In this document: piece after piece, positions 7,371 to 16,324 of the stretch
Numbering within the stretch: position 1 is the first letter of the stretch
How the letters are laid out: the number at the start of each line of letters is the position of its first letter
Assembly: GCF_029433335.1 (NCBI RefSeq)
Contig: NZ_JAQTHX010000001.1
Coordinates: 930,001 to 994,000, forward strand
DNA from: Bifidobacterium sp. ESL0745
GTDB taxonomy: Bacteria > Actinomycetota > Actinomycetes > Actinomycetales > Bifidobacteriaceae
Length of the DNA: 64,000 nt
Reading direction: 5' to 3'
Translations under genes and position numbers: made by a program
Notes under the pieces: generated by a model
The model's input: only the letters and a program-made list of their open reading frames with translations
Told to the model about the DNA's origin: nothing
Databases searched by the model: none

Positions 7371-10300
7371 TCAGTGCGCGGCGGCCTGCCAGTCGGAGCC
7401 GATGCCGATGGAAACATCCAGCGGCACGGCCAGGTCGACGGCGTGCTCCATGGCGTCACGCACCAAAACGCTGACCTGCTCGCTCTCTCCCGGCGCGACT
7501 TCCAGCACGAGTTCATCGTGAATCTGCAGGATGACGCGGCTCTTGACACCAGCCTTGCGCAGCGCATAGTCGGCGCGAATCATCGCGATCTTCATGATGT
7601 CGGCTGCCGAGCCCTGAATCGGCGCATTGAGCGCGCCACGTTCGGCGGCGTCCCGCACCTGACGACGCTGGGATTTGAGTCCCGGGAAGTAGCGTCGGCG
7701 TCCGAACATCGTCTCCGTATAGCCTTTTTCACGGGCGGTGGCGACCAGCGACTCCAGATAATCGTGCACCTTACCAAACGTGGCGAAATACTTGGTTTTC
7801 AGGACGTCCGCCTCAGCCGGGCTGATCTTAAGCTGCTGCGAAAGCCCATACGTGCTCAACCCGTAGGCAAGCCCGTAGCTCATCGCCTTGACGTGGCTGC
7901 GCTGGTCGGAAGTGATCTCATCCATTGGAATGTCATACACAAGGCTGGCCACGTAGCGATGGAAGTCCGCACCTGACTTGAACGCCTCGATCAACGATTC
8001 GTCGCCGGAAAGGTCGGCCATGATGCGCAGCTCAACCTGCGAGTAATCGCAGCTCAGCAACGATTCGAAGCCCTCACCCGGCACGAACGCGGAGCGGATC
8101 TCGCGGCCGGTGGCGTTGCGGTTGGGGATGTTCTGCAGATTCGGATCGACCGAACTCAGGCGTCCGGTGGCCGCGACGGTCTGCTCGAAGGTCGTGTGGA
8201 TCCTGCCGTCCTTGCGGTTGGTGGAGTCCAGCAGCGTCTGCGCGATCTGCTTGAGCTTATTGGTCTCGCGGTGGCGCAGCAGCGCCCCGATGAAATTGCT
8301 CGCCTGCTCGTCTTGTGCGTACTTGACATACAGATCCTGCAATGTGGCAGCGTTGGTGGTGTATGAACCGGACTTGGTCTTCCGCGAAGGTTTGAGTCCC
8401 ATTTCGTCGAACAGTACCGTCTGAAGCTGTTTGGGACTTTGCAGGTTGAGCTCGTGTCCGGCGGCGTCGAAGGCGATCTGCTGGGCCTGATCGGCATCGG
8501 CCGCGAATCCGTCAAGCAGCTCGTGCAACCGTCCCATATCGACCTTTGCACCTGCGTCTTCAATGCCATAAAGCACCTGCGAGACCGGCAATTCGATGGA
8601 TCGCAGCAGCCCGTATTGCTTGCGCTGGTCGATCGGGGTCTTGAGGAAATCAGCGAGCGCCCGCACGATAGCGGCATCGTTCACGGCTGCCTGCCGAATT
8701 TCCCTTGAAGCGTCATCGTCGCCGGCGGAATCGCCTTCGTCACCAAAATCAAGTTCGCCCTGTGCCTGTTTAGGCTTGCTTTCGGCGATGTCGAGCTTGA
8801 GGAAATGTTCAGCGGCCTTTTGCAGCGTTTCGGCATGGAAATCGGGATGGACCAAGTAGCCGGCAAGTTTGGTGTCGAACAACGGCCGACGCAACGTCAC
8901 ACCAGCAGAAGCCAGCATATGCAGGTGTTCCTTGTAGCCGTGCACCACCATTGAGGTGTGGAAAATGTCCAACAAGGACTGCAAGACGGAACGCATGGCA
9001 TTATCAATGGTTTCCGCGCCGAATGCGGCTGCCTCGTTATCGGCCAACAGCGCCACGGCTTCCAGTTTCGCGTTCCCCGGTTTGGAACGCCCGGAAGCGT
9101 AAAGAACCCACGAATGATTGACCTTTTCGGAACAACACATATCACGATCGACCAATTCTGGCCCTTTGGCACCGTCGATAATCGCCTGCTCGTCCGTCTT
9201 TTCGGCAGCGGCTACCTCAGCATCGTAACTGTTCTGTCTTTCCGCAAACGTCCGGCCTGAATTGTCACCCGGTTTGTCGCCCGCATGGTCGGCGCGTTCT
9301 GAGCCATCATCTTTTTCGCCAAAAGTCTGAATAATGCAATCAGGGTTGATCTTACCCGCCGGATACACTGGCGCGATGTGCTCGTTGATCCAGTTCCCCA
9401 GCTCGCCGGCATCGTGGATTTCGGTGATTTGCGGAACCTTCACACTAACTTCGTCATGACTCGCCTCGTCGGAAGTCACCGAATCCGCGTCCCCTGGCAT
9501 GACCCCGCCATTGAAGGATTTGACCAGCCGGTTCTTGGAACGGTTGCCGAACTCGAGCTTTGAGAAGATCACGTTGACCTTGTCCATGTCCATGCCGCCA
9601 AGGGTAAAATCGTCAATGGTGGCACCGAGGTCAAGGTCGCGCAACACAGCGTTGACACGACGGTTGAGCTTGACCTGGTCGATGTTGTCGCGCAGCGCCT
9701 GCCCTTTTTTGCCGGGCAGTTCGTCGGCGTGTTCGATGATGCCGTCAAGCCCGCCGTACTGGTTAATCCACTTGGCCGCGTACCCGTCGCCCACGCCTGG
9801 CACACCGGGGATATTGTCGGCGGTCTCGCCTCGCATGGCCGCCAAATCCGGGTATTGCTGCGGGGTGACATGGTATTTCTCAACAATGGCATCGGGGGTC
9901 ATGTGCTTCAAGTCCTTGAAGTGATGGCCAGGATAGAGCACAGTGATATCGTCATCGATCAGCTGGAAGGCATCGCGGTCACCGGAAAGCACCAGCGTCT
10001 TATATCCAGCATCCTCGCCCATCGAGGCCATGGTGCCGATGATGTCATCGCCCTCGTAGCCCTTCTTTTCCACATACTTGACGCCCAGAGCCTTCAGCAG
10101 GTCCTGAATAATCGGCAGCTGGCTCAGCAGCTCTTCGGGAGCAGCATCCCTAGTTCCTTTGTATTGCGGCAGCATCTTATTGCGGAACGTACCGCCGGCC
10201 ATGTCGAAGGCAACGGCGAGATGGTCGGGCTTTTCATTATCAAGCACTTGCGCAAGCATGGTCGAAAATCCCCATACGGCATTTGTCGGTTGGCCGGCGG

Positions 10301-10556
10301 AAGTCGAGAAGCTTTCGACGGGCAGCGCAAAGTAAGCGCGAAAAGCAAGGGAATGGCCGTCGACTACCAGCAAAGTGCCTTTTGATTTTTCGGAACCGTT
10401 TGATTCCGTGATATCACTGGCTTTTGCGGCACCATTGGATTCTGCGCTATCACTCGCCACCGTAGCACCCTTCGATTGTTTTGTATCGCTTACTTTTGCG
10501 CTGCTTTCCGCCGCCGCGGCACCGTTCAGGTTCTTCGTGCTCTCGCTATCACTCAT
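7371..10556 (-). CDS. polA: DNA polymerase I
   Basis: The protein has 1061 residues, longer than most family members. In order: a low-complexity leader (residues 1-60), the 5' nuclease domain beginning at LLVVDGHSLAFRAYFALP, a central 3'-5' exonuclease-like domain, and the polymerase domain. Polymerase motif A is DYSQVELRIMADLSG, motif B RSHVKAMSYGLAYGLSTYG, and motif C QIHDELVLEV. The central domain lacks clear DEDD proofreading acidic residues, as in other actinobacterial enzymes, so proofreading is probably absent. It fills gaps in excision repair and removes Okazaki primers. Serine-, aspartate- and asparagine-rich repeats in the leader are not part of any known domain. Confidence 0.97.
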   Translation of the reverse strand: MSDSESTKNLNGAAAAESSAKVSDTKQSKGATVASDSAESNGAAKASDITESNGSEKSKGTLLVVDGHSLAFRAYFALPVESFSTSAGQPTNAVWGFSTMLAQVLDNEKPDHLAVAFDMAGGTFRNKMLPQYKGTRDAAPEELLSQLPIIQDLLKALGVKYVEKKGYEGDDIIGTMASMGEDAGYKTLVLSGDRDAFQLIDDDITVLYPGHHFKDLKHMTPDAIVEKYHVTPQQYPDLAAMRGETADNIPGVPGVGDGYAAKWINQYGGLDGIIEHADELPGKKGQALRDNIDQVKLNRRVNAVLRDLDLGATIDDFTLGGMDMDKVNVIFSKLEFGNRSKNRLVKSFNGGVMPGDADSVTSDEASHDEVSVKVPQITEIHDAGELGNWINEHIAPVYPAGKINPDCIIQTFGEKDDGSERADHAGDKPGDNSGRTFAERQNSYDAEVAAAEKTDEQAIIDGAKGPELVDRDMCCSEKVNHSWVLYASGRSKPGNAKLEAVALLADNEAAAFGAETIDNAMRSVLQSLLDIFHTSMVVHGYKEHLHMLASAGVTLRRPLFDTKLAGYLVHPDFHAETLQKAAEHFLKLDIAESKPKQAQGELDFGDEGDSAGDDDASREIRQAAVNDAAIVRALADFLKTPIDQRKQYGLLRSIELPVSQVLYGIEDAGAKVDMGRLHELLDGFAADADQAQQIAFDAAGHELNLQSPKQLQTVLFDEMGLKPSRKTKSGSYTTNAATLQDLYVKYAQDEQASNFIGALLRHRETNKLKQIAQTLLDSTNRKDGRIHTTFEQTVAATGRLSSVDPNLQNIPNRNATGREIRSAFVPGEGFESLLSCDYSQVELRIMADLSGDESLIEAFKSGADFHRYVASLVYDIPMDEITSDQRSHVKAMSYGLAYGLSTYGLSQQLKISPAEADVLKTKYFATFGKVHDYLESLVATAREKGYTETMFGRRRYFPGLKSQRRQVRDAAERGALNAPIQGSAADIMKIAMIRADYALRKAGVKSRVILQIHDELVLEVAPGESEQVSVLVRDAMEHAVDLAVPLDVSIGIGSDWQAAAH

Positions 10557-10617
10557 AAGACCGTTGTTCCTCGTTCTGTCGTTGCGTACGCCGTGTTGTC
10601 TCCACTATACAAATATC

Positions 10618-10647
10618 GCCTGCCGATTCATAGGCGAATCGACAGGC
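10618..10647 (-). terminator. Hairpin after the ANTAR regulator
   Basis: Arms GCCTGCCGATTC and GAATCGACAGGC (one mismatch) surround a 6-base loop, followed on the minus strand by the T-rich GATATTTGTAT. It lies between the end of the response regulator gene and polA and fits a factor-independent terminator. Confidence 0.6.
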
Positions 10648-10674
10648 GACTTCATCAAAACTCAGTAATTTGGC

Positions 10675-11487
10675 TTAGCGCTGCTGGGGTTCCGGCTTCG
10701 GGTCGCCGTACTTGGCGATGATGGCCATAGCCAAGCGCTTCTTGGGGATACGCTGATCCATCGAGGTCTTCTGAATCCAGCGGAAGGCACCCTGTTCGGA
10801 GAAGTCCGCCTTGTCCATCAACAGGCCTTTGGCGCGATCGACGAGCTTGCGCTCTTCGAGCGTGTCCTCAGCCTTCTTGAGCTTTTCTTCGGCTTCCTTG
10901 AGCTGGGACTGGGTTTCCTTGAGCTTGCCTTCGTTCACCTCGACCGTGTCGAGCAAATCATTGATTTCGGCGAAGCGACCCATGGCGACTTCGAGCGCCG
11001 GCAGCAGCTTGGATTCCTCGTACGGCTTGGTGACGTAAGCCATGGCACCAGCGCCGGTGGCTTGTTTGACCAGGTCGGGCTGCGAATAGGCAGTGAGCAT
11101 GACGACCGGCGCGATGTTCTCGTCGCAAATCGTTCCTGCAGCAGCAATACCATCCATACGCGGCATCTTGACATCCATGCAAACGACGTCGGGACGGAAC
11201 TTGCGGGTAAGCTCGACGGCTTCCTCACCATTGGCGGCCTCGCCGACGACTTTGTAGCCATTGTCTTCAAGCATGGCCACCAGGTCCATACGATTCACCG
11301 ACTCGTCTTCGGCCACGACAACGGTACGCTGGCGCGGCTTGCCATCATCCTCAGCCTTCTGCGGCTTGGCTTCATCGGCGACGGCATCGATGTCATCGGT
11401 GGCCGCAGCCTTCAATTCTTCATCTGTCAGAATCTGATCCATATCATTATCCATTTCTGTATTCACTTCCGCACCTGTTGTCTTCAT
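10675..11487 (-). CDS. pdtaR: ANTAR-domain response regulator, PdtaR-like
   Basis: The protein has 270 residues: an acidic N-terminal leader (1-53), a receiver domain from TVVVAEDESVNRMD with phospho-acceptor D105 in VVCMDVKMP and the T/K switch positions (MLTAYS, VTKPYEE), a charged coiled coil (about 185-215), and a C-terminal ANTAR RNA-binding domain (KLVDRAKGLLMDKADFSE to GAFRWIQKTSMD). Such proteins bind paired hexaloop hairpins in mRNA and antiterminate when phosphorylated. The likely partner is the HisKA_2 sensor at 41944-43446, as in actinobacterial PdtaS/PdtaR. The leader may be shorter if translation starts at one of the in-frame ATGs near residue 12. Confidence 0.92.
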   Translation of the reverse strand: MKTTGAEVNTEMDNDMDQILTDEELKAAATDDIDAVADEAKPQKAEDDGKPRQRTVVVAEDESVNRMDLVAMLEDNGYKVVGEAANGEEAVELTRKFRPDVVCMDVKMPRMDGIAAAGTICDENIAPVVMLTAYSQPDLVKQATGAGAMAYVTKPYEESKLLPALEVAMGRFAEINDLLDTVEVNEGKLKETQSQLKEAEEKLKKAEDTLEERKLVDRAKGLLMDKADFSEQGAFRWIQKTSMDQRIPKKRLAMAIIAKYGDPKPEPQQR

Positions 11488-11579
11488 GCCTTCTCAGTCT
11501 CTTACAACAATATGTCAAGTACAGAGCACATTAATACTATGATATATCAATCATTAAAAAGTGATAAACCCACTCAACG

Positions 11580-11653
11580 TGCCCTTGGTGGGACTCGAAC
11601 CCACACTGCACAGATTTTGAGGCTGTTTCCTCTACCAATTGGGATACAAGGGC
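11580..11653 (-). tRNA. tRNA with anticodon CAA (Leu codon) and short variable loop
   Basis: The minus strand folds with acceptor GCCCTTG/CAAGGGC, discriminator A, T arm GTGGG-TTCGAGT-CCCAC and anticodon loop CTCAAAA, which gives anticodon CAA. The variable region is only five bases and the D arm (AATTGGTAGAG) resembles class I tRNAs, whereas bacterial leucine tRNAs are class II with a long variable arm, like the normal tRNA-Leu at 47743. The base pair closing the anticodon loop is a C-T mismatch and the D stem is also imperfect. Whether it is charged, and with what, is open. Confidence 0.8.
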
Positions 11654-11781
11654 TTGTATCGGGCCGCAACCCAAGGGATTGCAACCATTCAAAAATAGCA
11701 TAATCAAGCGACGTAGGAGTGTTGATTTCGTCATCTGCGTGTCTTCTCGCATATTCCGAACGATCCTAGCGACTTAACACA

Positions 11782-11838
11782 AACGGCAATCTCCGGCCCC
11801 TCAAACGTTCCCGTTTTACAAAGCCGAAAATTGCCGTT
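11782..11838. terminator. Inverted repeat downstream of pyk
   Basis: AACGGCAAT and ATTGCCGTT (9 bp) enclose inner CCGGC/GCCG elements, about 70 bases beyond the pyk stop codon. It is the only stable hairpin there and may end pyk transcription, but no T tract follows it. Confidence 0.4.
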
Positions 11839-11904
11839 CAAGAAACGGTCAAGCCTTCAGCGAACGGCTATGTAACCGAACCAAAAAGCCTTTCCTCATG
11901 ATTT

Positions 11905-13353
11905 TCAGTCAGTGTCGCAAGCGCCGACAGTGTGCACGTAAAGCGAGTCGGTGCGACCGGCCTTATGCTCACCTTGAGCAGAGCTCAGCACGACGATCTT
12001 GTCGCCATTGACGACCTTGCCGGCATCGCGGAGCAGCTTGTCGGTGAAGACCATCAGCTCATGACGGTTCATGTCGTGATAATCGGCATCAGTGCAGAAT
12101 CCTTCGGTACCCCAGCTCAGAGCCAGCCAATGATAGGTGTGCTCGTTGTTGGTGATGCCATAAATCGGGGCTGCCGGACGTTCGCGGGAGACGCGGTGCA
12201 CGGTGGAACCGGTCTGCGTGTAAGCCACGATGGCCTTGGCATTGATCTTGTCGGCCAGGTCGACGGCGGCGGAGGAAACAGCGCCGGTGCTCGACATGTC
12301 GAGGTTGTTCAAAGAGGGGATGCGGTTGAAACCATGCTCAGTGGCATAGCCGGAGATACGGGCCATCGTGTTGACGGTCTGTGCCGGATACTTGCCGACG
12401 GCGGTTTCGTTGGAGGTCATGGTGGCATCGGCACCGTCGAGGACGGCGTTGGCGCAATCGGAGGCTTCTGCACGTGTCGGGATCGGGGAATTGACCATGG
12501 ATCCCAGGACTTCGGTGGCAACGATGACGGGCTTGGCGTATTCGCGGGACAGCTCGATGCAGCGCTTGGTGACCAGCGGAACCTCTTCGAACGGCATTTC
12601 AACGGCCATATCGCCACGGGCGACCATGATGCCATCAAACGCCTTGACGATCTCTTCGAGGTTCTCGACAGCCTGCGGCTTCTCGATCTTCGCGATGATC
12701 GGGATGCGACGGCCTTCCTCGTCCATGATCTCATGGGCGCGGTCGATGTCGGTGGCAAAACGCACGAAGGACATGGCGATGATATCGGCACCGGTTTGGA
12801 TGGCCCAACGCAGGTCGGCCTCATCCTTCTCGGTCAATGCCGGCAGGCTCACGGCCACACCCGGCAGGTTGATGCCCTTGTGGCTGGAAACCGGTCCACC
12901 GACCAGAACCTTGGTGTAGACCTTGTTGCCCTCGACCTTGGTGACCTCGAGACGAACCTTGCCATCATCGATGAGGACGGGATCGCCGGCATGGCAATCG
13001 CCAGGCAGACCCTTGAAGGTGGTCGACGTGATATGCTCGTCACCCTCGATGTCTTCGGTGGTGATGACGAATTCCTGACCGGTCTCAAGCTGGACCTTAT
13101 CTTCGCCATCGGCGTTCTTCTTGAACCAGCCGCAGCGAATCTTCGGACCCTGCAGATCGACCAAGGCAGCGACATTGCGGCCCGTGGTCTTGGAAGCCTG
13201 ACGAACGTTGTTGTAGACCTTCAGATGATCTTCGGTAGTGCCGTGCGAACGGTTGAGACGCGCGACATCCATGCCGTTCTTGACCAGCTCGGTCAAGTTC
13301 TCCAGCGATTCGCTCGCTGGACCGATGGTGTCTACGATTTTTGCTTTCCTCAT
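11905..13353 (-). CDS. pyk: Pyruvate kinase
   Basis: The enzyme converts phosphoenolpyruvate and ADP to pyruvate and ATP. The 482-residue chain starts at MRKAKIVDTIGPASES, the usual N-terminus, with GGCAGG upstream; the frame is open further 5' but without a ribosome site. Visible family blocks are RLNRSHG (substrate site), LQGPKIR, the catalytic lysine region IIAKIEKPQAVENLEEI, the metal-binding GIMVARGDMAVEMP, and the C-terminal domain with TQTGSTVHRVSRERP. A palindrome at 13462-13475, about 110 bases upstream, is shared with eno. In bifidobacteria this enzyme lies at the end of the bifid shunt and lower glycolysis. Confidence 0.96.
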   Translation of the reverse strand: MRKAKIVDTIGPASESLENLTELVKNGMDVARLNRSHGTTEDHLKVYNNVRQASKTTGRNVAALVDLQGPKIRCGWFKKNADGEDKVQLETGQEFVITTEDIEGDEHITSTTFKGLPGDCHAGDPVLIDDGKVRLEVTKVEGNKVYTKVLVGGPVSSHKGINLPGVAVSLPALTEKDEADLRWAIQTGADIIAMSFVRFATDIDRAHEIMDEEGRRIPIIAKIEKPQAVENLEEIVKAFDGIMVARGDMAVEMPFEEVPLVTKRCIELSREYAKPVIVATEVLGSMVNSPIPTRAEASDCANAVLDGADATMTSNETAVGKYPAQTVNTMARISGYATEHGFNRIPSLNNLDMSSTGAVSSAAVDLADKINAKAIVAYTQTGSTVHRVSRERPAAPIYGITNNEHTYHWLALSWGTEGFCTDADYHDMNRHELMVFTDKLLRDAGKVVNGDKIVVLSSAQGEHKAGRTDSLYVHTVGACDTD

Positions 13354-13461
13354 GAAATACCTGCCTATCTTAACTGACATGTTGATGGCGGGAATTGACC
13401 CGCAACAACTCTTCAGTCTACTAGCATTCACAAGTGTTTGTTGCCGTTACGCTGACTTTTC

Positions 13462-13475
13462 TGTGAGCGTTCACA
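13462..13475. promoter_or_regulatory. Operator-like palindrome upstream of pyk
   Basis: TGTGAGCGTTCACA is a near-perfect 14-bp palindrome upstream of pyk. It differs by one base from the site upstream of eno at 51993. The form is typical of LacI-family operators (and resembles CRP half-sites). Control of pyk is inferred from position and recurrence. Confidence 0.65.
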
Positions 13476-13493
13476 TTTATATGAGGTTAGTGA

Positions 13494-14489
13494 TTATCGC
13501 TGCACCGCTTTGGCTTCATCTGATTTCATCTTGATGACGCTGACCAGCGCTGCCGTGCCGATAGCCACGATGATGACGCAAAGCGAGACCCAAGTCGGGA
13601 TTTCGGGAACCTGTGCAAGTGGCCGGCCACCATTGATGAACGGCAACGAATTGCCGTGCAATGCCTCCATCACCAGTTTGACGCCGATGAATCCGAGGAC
13701 AACCGCCAAACCATATGGCAAATATTCCAGCTTGTCGAGCAGCGCGCCGAGCAGGAAGTAAAGCTGCTGCAAGCCGAGAAGGGCAAAGATGTTGGAAGTG
13801 AAGACGATGAAAGGGTCTTTGGTAAGGCCAAATATCGCCGGAATCGAATCGAAGGCGAACATCACGTCCGTGGTGCCGATGGTCAGGAAAACGATGAGCA
13901 TCGGAGTGAAGAACTTCTTGCCGTCACGCTCCGTACGGATTTTCTCGCCGTCATATTCGTCAGTGATCTTTACCACCTTACGAAGCGCGCGGATGATGAT
14001 GTTTTCGTGGTATTCCTCTTCCTCATCGTCGCCTGTCACCAGTTTGACGGCGGTATAGATGAGGAATGCACCGAAAATGAAGAAGACCCAGGTGAACCGC
14101 TGAACAACGGCCGCACCGACAAGAATGAAGAGCCCGCGCAAAAGAAGCGCGATGGTGATGCCAACGCTCAACACATATTTCTGCAGTTTTTTGGGCACAG
14201 CGAAATTCGTCATGATAATTACAAAGACGAAAAGGTTGTCAATGCTCAGCGAGTATTCGGTAAGCCATCCCGAATAGAACTCAAGTGCCGGCTTCGAACC
14301 GGAAACCAACCAGACCAATCCGCCGAAAATAAGTGCCGCAACGACGAAGAAGGCGATGTGCTGCACGCATTCCTTGGTGGAGGGGACATGTGGCCTTCGG
14401 CCGATGACAAACAAATCGACAACAAAGAAAATCGCCAGCACCACGTATGTGACGATCATAAACGCAAGGGGTGTTTCGGCCATATTCAT
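13494..14489 (-). CDS. TerC/Alx-family membrane protein
   Basis: This integral membrane protein has 331 residues and about nine hydrophobic segments. It matches the TerC family: EYSLSIDNLFVFVIIM carries the conserved acidic D-N-L in a membrane helix, and TDVMFAFDSIPAIFGLTKDPFIVFTSNIFALLGLQ is the second signature with another intramembrane aspartate. A charged cytoplasmic loop (about residues 155-190, DDEEEEYHE) lies between the halves. Related proteins export manganese, or other metals during protein secretion; the ion is not shown by the sequence. Two in-frame ATGs near the start are equally plausible. It lies between pyk and the antiporter gene, all on one strand with separating gaps. Confidence 0.9.
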   Translation of the reverse strand: MNMAETPLAFMIVTYVVLAIFFVVDLFVIGRRPHVPSTKECVQHIAFFVVAALIFGGLVWLVSGSKPALEFYSGWLTEYSLSIDNLFVFVIIMTNFAVPKKLQKYVLSVGITIALLLRGLFILVGAAVVQRFTWVFFIFGAFLIYTAVKLVTGDDEEEEYHENIIIRALRKVVKITDEYDGEKIRTERDGKKFFTPMLIVFLTIGTTDVMFAFDSIPAIFGLTKDPFIVFTSNIFALLGLQQLYFLLGALLDKLEYLPYGLAVVLGFIGVKLVMEALHGNSLPFINGGRPLAQVPEIPTWVSLCVIIVAIGTAALVSVIKMKSDEAKAVQR

Positions 14490-14670
14490 AGCCTACGGGG
14501 TAGCGATGACTGAACGGACCATTACCAACATAGCTCAAATTCAACGTTAAAACCCACGGCCCATCTTCACTTCGAATGGACCAAACAGAAGAAGGGCACC
14601 TTCAAAAAGCGAAACTCACGCATTTGAAGATGCCTTATATTACCGACAAACTCGCCAGAGCGAATGGTTG

Positions 14671-16002
14671 TCAGACGGACTGTTTGATGGCCTTCTCTTT
14701 CTTCAGGGTGAAGATGTGCAGGAAAACCGCGCAGACGGTGCAGAGCACCACAGCGACCAGCAACATGATCAAGCCGGCGTTCCAACCATAATGGTCAACG
14801 GCGACGCCGAGCAGGCTGGTGCCGAAGGTGGAACCGAGGACGTAGCTCATGAACCCACGCAGGCCGACCGTCGAACCGACGGCGAAGGGCGGGACGACTT
14901 CCATGGTCTGAACGGAATCAAGGAACTGCGGGATGTAGACCATGCAGCCGGCCAAAGCGGCGAATACGGTGACCGCCACGACCGAGGAACTCGTCCAATA
15001 TCCGATGATGCAGAAGACAATGATCACCAAAGCGATAATGGCCGGAGGCATACGGTGCCCCTTGAAAAGCTTGTCGGAGATGATGCCGGCGAGCAGCGTC
15101 GAGGGGATGGCAGCCCACTCGAAGAAGGTGAAGGCCACCATCATCTGGCTATGGCTGAAGCCTTTGGCCTGGGTGAGGAAGATCGGAATCCAGGTGAGGA
15201 TGCCGAAGCGGATCATATAGACGAAGGTGTCCATGAACGAGACTAGCCAGGCACCGACATTGGTGAAGACATACTTGGTGAGAATCTGCCAGGACGAAAG
15301 ATCCTTGTAATCCACATCACCCTGTTCCTCCTTGGTCTCCTCAAGAGGCTCAAGACCCTCTTCCTCAGGACGGCCTTTGATGAGGAACCAGATCACCACC
15401 GCGAGGATGATCGCGATGATGGCTGGGAAGATGTAGTAGGCGAAACGCCAGTTTCCGGTTCCGACGACACCCAGCATGAAACCGGCGATGGGAGAAACCA
15501 GGCCGCCGCCGACATTATGGGAGCAGTTCCAGATCGAAGTGATGAAGCCACGATCCTTCTTCTTGAACCAGGTCGATAAAATGATGAATGCAGGCCCGAC
15601 GCCCATCCCTTGGAACAGGCCCAAAAGAATAAGGATAAAGGCGATTGCCCAGATATTGACGCCGAAGAACGCCAAGCCGATGTTGAGGATGGCGCAGATG
15701 ACCAGACCGGTTACCATGAAACGCTTCGGGTTGGCTTTGTCGGCCAAGGCGCTCATGAAGCCTTTGCCCAGACCGTAGGAAATCAACAGGCAACTGGAGA
15801 GCATGCCGATCTGGCCTTTGGTCAGATGCAGCTGTCCTTGAAGCTCAGGAGTGGAAAGCGTGAAGTTGTTACGCACGATGTAGAACGCAGCATAGCCAAC
15901 GAACACGCCCACCAGCGACAGCCATTTATATCTGGCAAACACTGACTCGGCTTTTTCAGCAGGCACCGGCGGCTTATGCTGGATTTTCAGAAAACCTATC
16001 AT
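14671..16002 (-). CDS. Organophosphate:phosphate antiporter (UhpT/GlpT-like MFS)
   Basis: This 443-residue major-facilitator protein has twelve predicted membrane helices. YKWLSLVGVFVGYAAFYIVRNNF near the N-terminus, LADKANPKRFM in the loop after helix 2-3, and RGFITSIWNCSHNVGGGL in helix 5 match the organophosphate:phosphate antiporter group. Members exchange hexose 6-phosphate or glycerol 3-phosphate for inorganic phosphate; the arginines in helices 1 and 5 bind the phosphate. UhpT-like hexose phosphate uptake is the more likely role but is not proven. A good ribosome site (AATAGGGAGAAAA) precedes the ATG. The 320-base upstream region holds an operator-like repeat. Confidence 0.88.
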   Translation of the reverse strand: MIGFLKIQHKPPVPAEKAESVFARYKWLSLVGVFVGYAAFYIVRNNFTLSTPELQGQLHLTKGQIGMLSSCLLISYGLGKGFMSALADKANPKRFMVTGLVICAILNIGLAFFGVNIWAIAFILILLGLFQGMGVGPAFIILSTWFKKKDRGFITSIWNCSHNVGGGLVSPIAGFMLGVVGTGNWRFAYYIFPAIIAIILAVVIWFLIKGRPEEEGLEPLEETKEEQGDVDYKDLSSWQILTKYVFTNVGAWLVSFMDTFVYMIRFGILTWIPIFLTQAKGFSHSQMMVAFTFFEWAAIPSTLLAGIISDKLFKGHRMPPAIIALVIIVFCIIGYWTSSSVVAVTVFAALAGCMVYIPQFLDSVQTMEVVPPFAVGSTVGLRGFMSYVLGSTFGTSLLGVAVDHYGWNAGLIMLLVAVVLCTVCAVFLHIFTLKKEKAIKQSV

Positions 16003-16324
16003 ATTGCTTTTCTCCCTATTTGTTTCCCATTTCCCAGTCTGTTTTGCTTTGCAAAAGACACAAAACAGCCATCATTTGCACTACCCTTCTATGGATATAG
16101 GCAAACAGACAAGAATAAATTTTATTATGGGATACTAATTAATCAATAGAGAAAAATTGGTGTGTCCAAAACCAATTGATAGAAAACAAAGATCTTTGAA
16201 CGAAAATTGTCGTCTGAAATCAACAATTACAAGGTTCAACACCATATTATGAAACGCTTATAAAAGCAATCTGCATCGAGCAACGAAACAGCCAGCTAAA
16301 ACAAGCCCGACGTATCAGAGGCTG
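16003..16324. other. AT-rich regulatory interval upstream of the antiporter
   Basis: About 320 bases separate the antiporter start from the end of uvrB, both on the minus strand. It is markedly AT-rich, with no credible gene. It should contain the antiporter promoter and the inverted repeat listed separately. Confidence 0.5.
16155..16177. promoter_or_regulatory. Inverted repeat, candidate operator of the antiporter gene
   Basis: AATTGGT and ACCAATT (7-bp perfect arms) are separated by nine bases, about 155 bases upstream of the antiporter ATG. Spacing and symmetry suit a dimeric regulator. Which one is unknown. Confidence 0.45.

Noticed and set aside
11932..13377. Long open frame opposite pyk (481 codons)
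   Set aside because: It is the antisense shadow of a strongly codon-biased gene and shows no family features.
14490..14670. Possible yybP-ykoY manganese riboswitch before the TerC-family gene
   Set aside because: TerC genes often have this element, and a GGGGTAGCGA string is present, but it is on the wrong strand and the paired loops of the riboswitch are not formed.
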